A stretch of DNA of 64,000 nt, taken from NCBI GenBank assembly GCA_002390455.1, contig DGPN01000015.1, positions 47,127 to 111,126 on the forward strand, written 5' to 3'. The stretch is from Flavobacteriaceae bacterium UBA4439. GTDB lineage: Bacteria > Bacteroidota > Bacteroidia > Flavobacteriales > Flavobacteriaceae. The notes beneath the pieces are model-generated. The model was not told the origin of the DNA, ran no database searches, and saw nothing but the letters and a program-made list of their open reading frames with translations. A program made the position numbers and the translations under genes. The stretch's first letter is position 1. Each line of letters opens with the position of its first letter. This document shows, piece after piece, positions 61,361 through 64,000 of the stretch.

Positions 61361-61378
61361 AACTGACTTGGGTCAGTT
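61361..61378. terminator. Hairpin between convergent HxlR and helicase genes
   Basis: Perfect 7-bp stem AACTGAC/GTCAGTT with a TTGG loop lies just before the helicase stop codon and 24 nt after the HxlR stop. T tracts are short on both sides, so it is at best a modest bidirectional terminator. Confidence 0.45.
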
Positions 61379-61379
61379 C

Positions 61380-62732
61380 TTAGATAAATGTAATGGCATT
61401 ACCCTCCTTACCAGCTCTTCCGGTTCGTCCGATTCTGTGAATATAGCTTTCTCTCGAACTGGGAACCCTGTAATTAATGACGTGAGTGATGTTGTCGATA
61501 TCGATTCCCCTTGAGGCAACATCGGTAGCAACCATGATCTGTATGCTTCCGGTTTTAAATTTCTGAATGGCTTTGGAACGATATTGTTGGGATTTGTCTC
61601 CGTGTATTTCGTCCACTCTTAACTCAAATTTTTTGAGAATATTACACAATTTGGAAACCTGTCTTTTGGTTTCAGAGAAAATCAAGACCTTTTTAAATTC
61701 CTTTTTTCTCAAAAGATCCACCAGCATTTGATTTTTCTCGATATCGTCTTTGGGTTTGATGACCTCTTGGTAGATATTGTCCGTATTGGCCTTACCCTCA
61801 GAGACCCTTACTTTTTCGTATTGCTTCACCAAGTTATCGATGATGTTTTGTTGTTTTGGGTTTTCTGTGGCCGAAAATAGTATGGTTTGATTTCTTTGGT
61901 GCATCTGATCAATGATCTTTTGAACTTCTTGAAGGAAACCCATGTCCAACATGGTATCAAATTCATCCAAAACTACTTTAGAGAAATCATGTAATTTCAA
62001 TGCCCTACGGTTAATCATATCATTGATACGACCTGGTGTTCCAATAATCACATGGTTCAGTCTTCTGAGTTTATCTATGTCCTTATTGATGCTGGTCCCT
62101 CCAATAAAACAACTGCTAAAAATTTTCAATCCACTGCTCAGACTCTTAAACTCTTGTTCCACCTGTTGCGCCAATTCTCTGGTGGGCACCAAAACGATGG
62201 TTTTGTGTTTGTTTTTATTGGATAAGATTCGGTCAATGATAGGGATCAAAAACGCTCCTGTTTTTCCAGTACCAGTATTGGCAATACCGATGATACTCTT
62301 TCCTTCAGAAACGATTTCAAAAGTCTTGTCCTGAATCTCTGTGGTTTTTACAAAGCCCTTTTTGTTAATTCTTGACTGAAGTTCGGGGTTGAGATTTAAT
62401 TCTTCAAATGTCCGGGTTTGAATATCTTTTTTATCCTCTTTTGGCTTAATGGTCGTATTGACCATCATACTCGGATCTAGTTCAGATTTCTTGAACCTGC
62501 CTCCCGACCTGCCTCCGGATCTACTTCCCGATCTTGCATTACTGCTTTTGGATCGGGGGTTGAATTTTTTTCGTCTCCCTGAACCAGAATTTAGACGCTC
62601 TCCTTGTTTTGAGGATTTACCTCCTTCTGAAGATTCATTTTTTTTATTTTTTGAATGGGATTCGATTGCTCTTTCCCTTTCTACTTTATTTTTTTTTCTT
62701 GGGGAGTAACTTTTTCTATTTTTTTCTCTCAT
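61380..62732 (-). CDS. DEAD-box RNA helicase
   Basis: A 450-residue protein. A basic, Arg/Gly/Ser-rich tail of about 90 residues at the N-terminus (an RNA-binding type of segment) is followed by the helicase core: Q motif FVKTTEIQDKTF, motif I ANTGTGKTGAF, Ia VPTRELAQQVE, motif II LDEFD (DEFD in place of DEAD), III SAT, IV to V IFSETKRQVSKL and ATDVASRGIDID, and VI HRIGRTGRAG. It ends shortly after motif VI. The RG-rich tail is placed at the N-terminus rather than the commoner C-terminus. A 123-nt leader is predicted. Confidence 0.94.
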   Translation of the reverse strand: MREKNRKSYSPRKKNKVERERAIESHSKNKKNESSEGGKSSKQGERLNSGSGRRKKFNPRSKSSNARSGSRSGGRSGGRFKKSELDPSMMVNTTIKPKEDKKDIQTRTFEELNLNPELQSRINKKGFVKTTEIQDKTFEIVSEGKSIIGIANTGTGKTGAFLIPIIDRILSNKNKHKTIVLVPTRELAQQVEQEFKSLSSGLKIFSSCFIGGTSINKDIDKLRRLNHVIIGTPGRINDMINRRALKLHDFSKVVLDEFDTMLDMGFLQEVQKIIDQMHQRNQTILFSATENPKQQNIIDNLVKQYEKVRVSEGKANTDNIYQEVIKPKDDIEKNQMLVDLLRKKEFKKVLIFSETKRQVSKLCNILKKFELRVDEIHGDKSQQYRSKAIQKFKTGSIQIMVATDVASRGIDIDNITHVINYRVPSSRESYIHRIGRTGRAGKEGNAITFI

Positions 62733-62861
62733 CTTAGGAAAAGCTTGTTAACACAATTCATATGGGTTTATGAGTTTTTATTGATGGTGTTATTGGTTTG
62801 TTTGAACCAAAAAAGGAAAGATGATTATTTAAAGCGACCCCCTCTCAATTTTAAGGACGCG

Positions 62862-62869
62862 CAAATTTA
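62862..62869 (-). promoter_or_regulatory. -7 element of the helicase gene with long leader
   Basis: An exact TAAATTTG on the minus strand lies 129 nt before the ATG, predicting a leader of about 123 nt, far longer than the other leaders in this window. The leader region has no reading frame of note and contains a C/T-rich stretch. Confidence 0.45.
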
Positions 62870-62958
62870 GTGTTTTAAAACGGATTGAAGGGGCTTGGGG
62901 CTGTTTTAAGATTTTCTAAGAGACAAACTTCAAAATATCAATGGATACTTATATCTTT

Positions 62959-64000
62959 CTACTGTTGTTCTGTCTTTTCTGAGAGTAGTTTTTTGACTTT
63001 AGCTGCCAAGTCAGCCAAGTTTTTGTACCAAGTCAAAACATTTCCGTTTTCATCGACAGTTACAATCAGTTCCTTACCGTCTTCGTTTTTGGCCAATCCA
63101 AGATCCCAAATCCATTTTTCATGCCCGATCAGAGAAATAAATTCTCGGACGGCTCGATCAAAATTGGACTTTTCAACCCTATATTTCAGAATCTGGTTGT
63201 CAAAACTAGCAGAGTAAAGGGTACTGTTTTGTTCGTCAAAATAGAGTTTAGTGATTCCAGAACGATGCAGCTCAAGCTCTCCCAAAAATTCAAGAGGTAT
63301 TTGCCCATTCATGGGATTGGAGTTGATGTAGGTTAGAATCTTTCCAGTTTGTGTACCTACAAAAAGAAATTCATTGGATAATATAAACGTCTGAATTTCC
63401 TCTTTCACCAAATGATTACTATCCAATGGTAATTTGATGATGTTTTTACCATTGTAAATAAAAATCTCATTGCTCGATGCGATAAACAATTGATCATTAT
63501 AAAAATCGATACCCTTGATTTCAAAACTCACCTTTTTACTATCAAAAGTTTTGGTATTTTCATTGTAGAAAATTACTTCGTGGTTGGAAAATATAATCAA
63601 TTCATCCTCAATGGAATTTATGTGGAGATCAACGATTGGATTTTTTGAATTGTATAACTTAGTTTCAGAGTTTTTGACAAATCGTTTCGAAGAGTCAACC
63701 TTGTAAACATTTCCTCGAAATGTTCCTACCAAGATATTATTTGGGTCAACAAACTTTACTTTTCTAATCCTCTCATTAATGGGGATTTTAATTGTGCTCA
63801 GATTGAGACTGTTTAAAATGTACAATATGCCATTGTCTCCTCCAAAAGCCAAAGCTGAGTCATTAAAAGAATCAATGCTTCTGATGGCCGTATTGGGTGC
63901 CATTCTATAGAGCATCATGGAGGTTTCGTTATAATTATTTTTTCCTTCAAGCACTCTTAGTGCAGTTTGAAGAATCATATAATTTCCCTCTGTATCTTCT
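62959..64000 (-). CDS. Beta-propeller (WD40-like) protein, C-terminal part
   Basis: The frame stays open to the window edge, so the N-terminus is missing; the Met at 63978 is internal because in-frame codons continue upstream (EDTEGNY). About 347 residues are visible, mostly four-stranded propeller blades: AIRSIDSFNDSALAFGGDNGILYILN, RKVKFVDPNNILVGTFRGNVYKV, GITKLYFDEQNSTLYSASFDNQILKY and WIWDLGLAKNEDGKELIVTVDENGNVLTW. Such propellers often follow a caspase-like or STAND NTPase domain in flavobacteria. That domain, if present, lies outside the window. Confidence 0.75.
   Translation of the reverse strand, partial: EDTEGNYMILQTALRVLEGKNNYNETSMMLYRMAPNTAIRSIDSFNDSALAFGGDNGILYILNSLNLSTIKIPINERIRKVKFVDPNNILVGTFRGNVYKVDSSKRFVKNSETKLYNSKNPIVDLHINSIEDELIIFSNHEVIFYNENTKTFDSKKVSFEIKGIDFYNDQLFIASSNEIFIYNGKNIIKLPLDSNHLVKEEIQTFILSNEFLFVGTQTGKILTYINSNPMNGQIPLEFLGELELHRSGITKLYFDEQNSTLYSASFDNQILKYRVEKSNFDRAVREFISLIGHEKWIWDLGLAKNEDGKELIVTVDENGNVLTWYKNLADLAAKVKKLLSEKTEQQ

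Noticed and set aside
62733..62870. Short plus-strand frame opposite the helicase leader as a gene
   Set aside because: It begins inside the helicase gene in antisense, has a composition expected from the complementary strand and no promoter.

Overview
The window is AT-rich chromosomal DNA from a member of the Flavobacteriia (Bacteroidota). Support comes from gldI, a gliding-motility gene seen only in this phylum, in its usual setting next to a DHH phosphoesterase and a cyclophilin/FKBP fusion. Bacteroidota-typical families (DUF349, DUF368, DUF3810, DUF5683, OstA-like, DUF721) are present, Shine-Dalgarno sequences are weak or absent, and promoters follow the Bacteroidota form TTTG-N19-21-TAnnTTTG. 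Nothing marks an IS element, prophage, CRISPR array or plasmid. About 66 protein genes and two tRNAs fill almost all of the sequence.

Layout. 1-20.5 kb is mostly minus-strand housekeeping: the end of mazG, a DUF349 protein, aroE with two tandem DUF368 (PopT-type) membrane proteins, a TPR protein, a class III aminotransferase, an LptA/OstA-like protein, purA, a Fur-family regulator, relA/spoT, a TrmH-type methyltransferase, a DUF3810 protein, then cyclophilin/FKBP, gldI and DHH phosphoesterase, ndk, DUF721, a lipoprotein and recF. 20.6-26.7 kb runs on the plus strand: a membrane-anchored TPR protein, ribH, a small membrane protein, mutL, two tandem rhomboid proteases and an endonuclease/exonuclease/phosphatase protein. 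26.7-32.7 kb returns to the minus strand with WbqC, lepB, dapB, DUF5683, parB, parA, an FtsB/DivIC-like protein and cytochrome c.

32.3-39.9 kb looks like an accessory carbohydrate locus. DUF6807, a Tat-exported Gfo/Idh/MocA protein, a lipoprotein Gfo/Idh/MocA-like protein, a PQQ-type sugar dehydrogenase and cytochrome c are read one way; ThuA and a secreted hydrolase are read the other way. A LacI-type palindrome sits in the shared control region. Two proline tRNAs follow, then a roughly 0.5 kb gene-poor stretch. 40.6-47.3 kb carries a 70-residue unknown protein, oxyR, a cyclophilin lipoprotein and CoA pyrophosphatase with overlapping start codons, an acyltransferase, sodC, a DUF3089 lipoprotein, an SDR and a TIM-barrel protein. 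47.4-56.5 kb holds an OmpA protein with calcium-type repeats and a clear terminator, a sodium/solute symporter with galE, typA, an M81 lipoprotein and a secreted esterase.

56.5-61.3 kb is the most system-like region: an RND/MMPL transporter, a LolA-like periplasmic protein and an outer-membrane barrel in one operon, divergent from an HxlR regulator, with a perfect inverted repeat between them. The window ends with a DEAD-box helicase behind a long leader and the C-terminal part of a beta-propeller protein.

How it fits together: the housekeeping blocks are compact, with TAATG and ATGA overlaps, convergent genes sharing a CTAG stop, and one divergent pair sharing a CATG start. No wholly new molecular system is evident. 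The best leads are the HxlR-RND-LolA-barrel unit, the extracytoplasmic sugar-oxidation locus with its operator, and three genes whose promoter -7 box lies exactly 5 nt before ATG, which predicts leaderless mRNAs.
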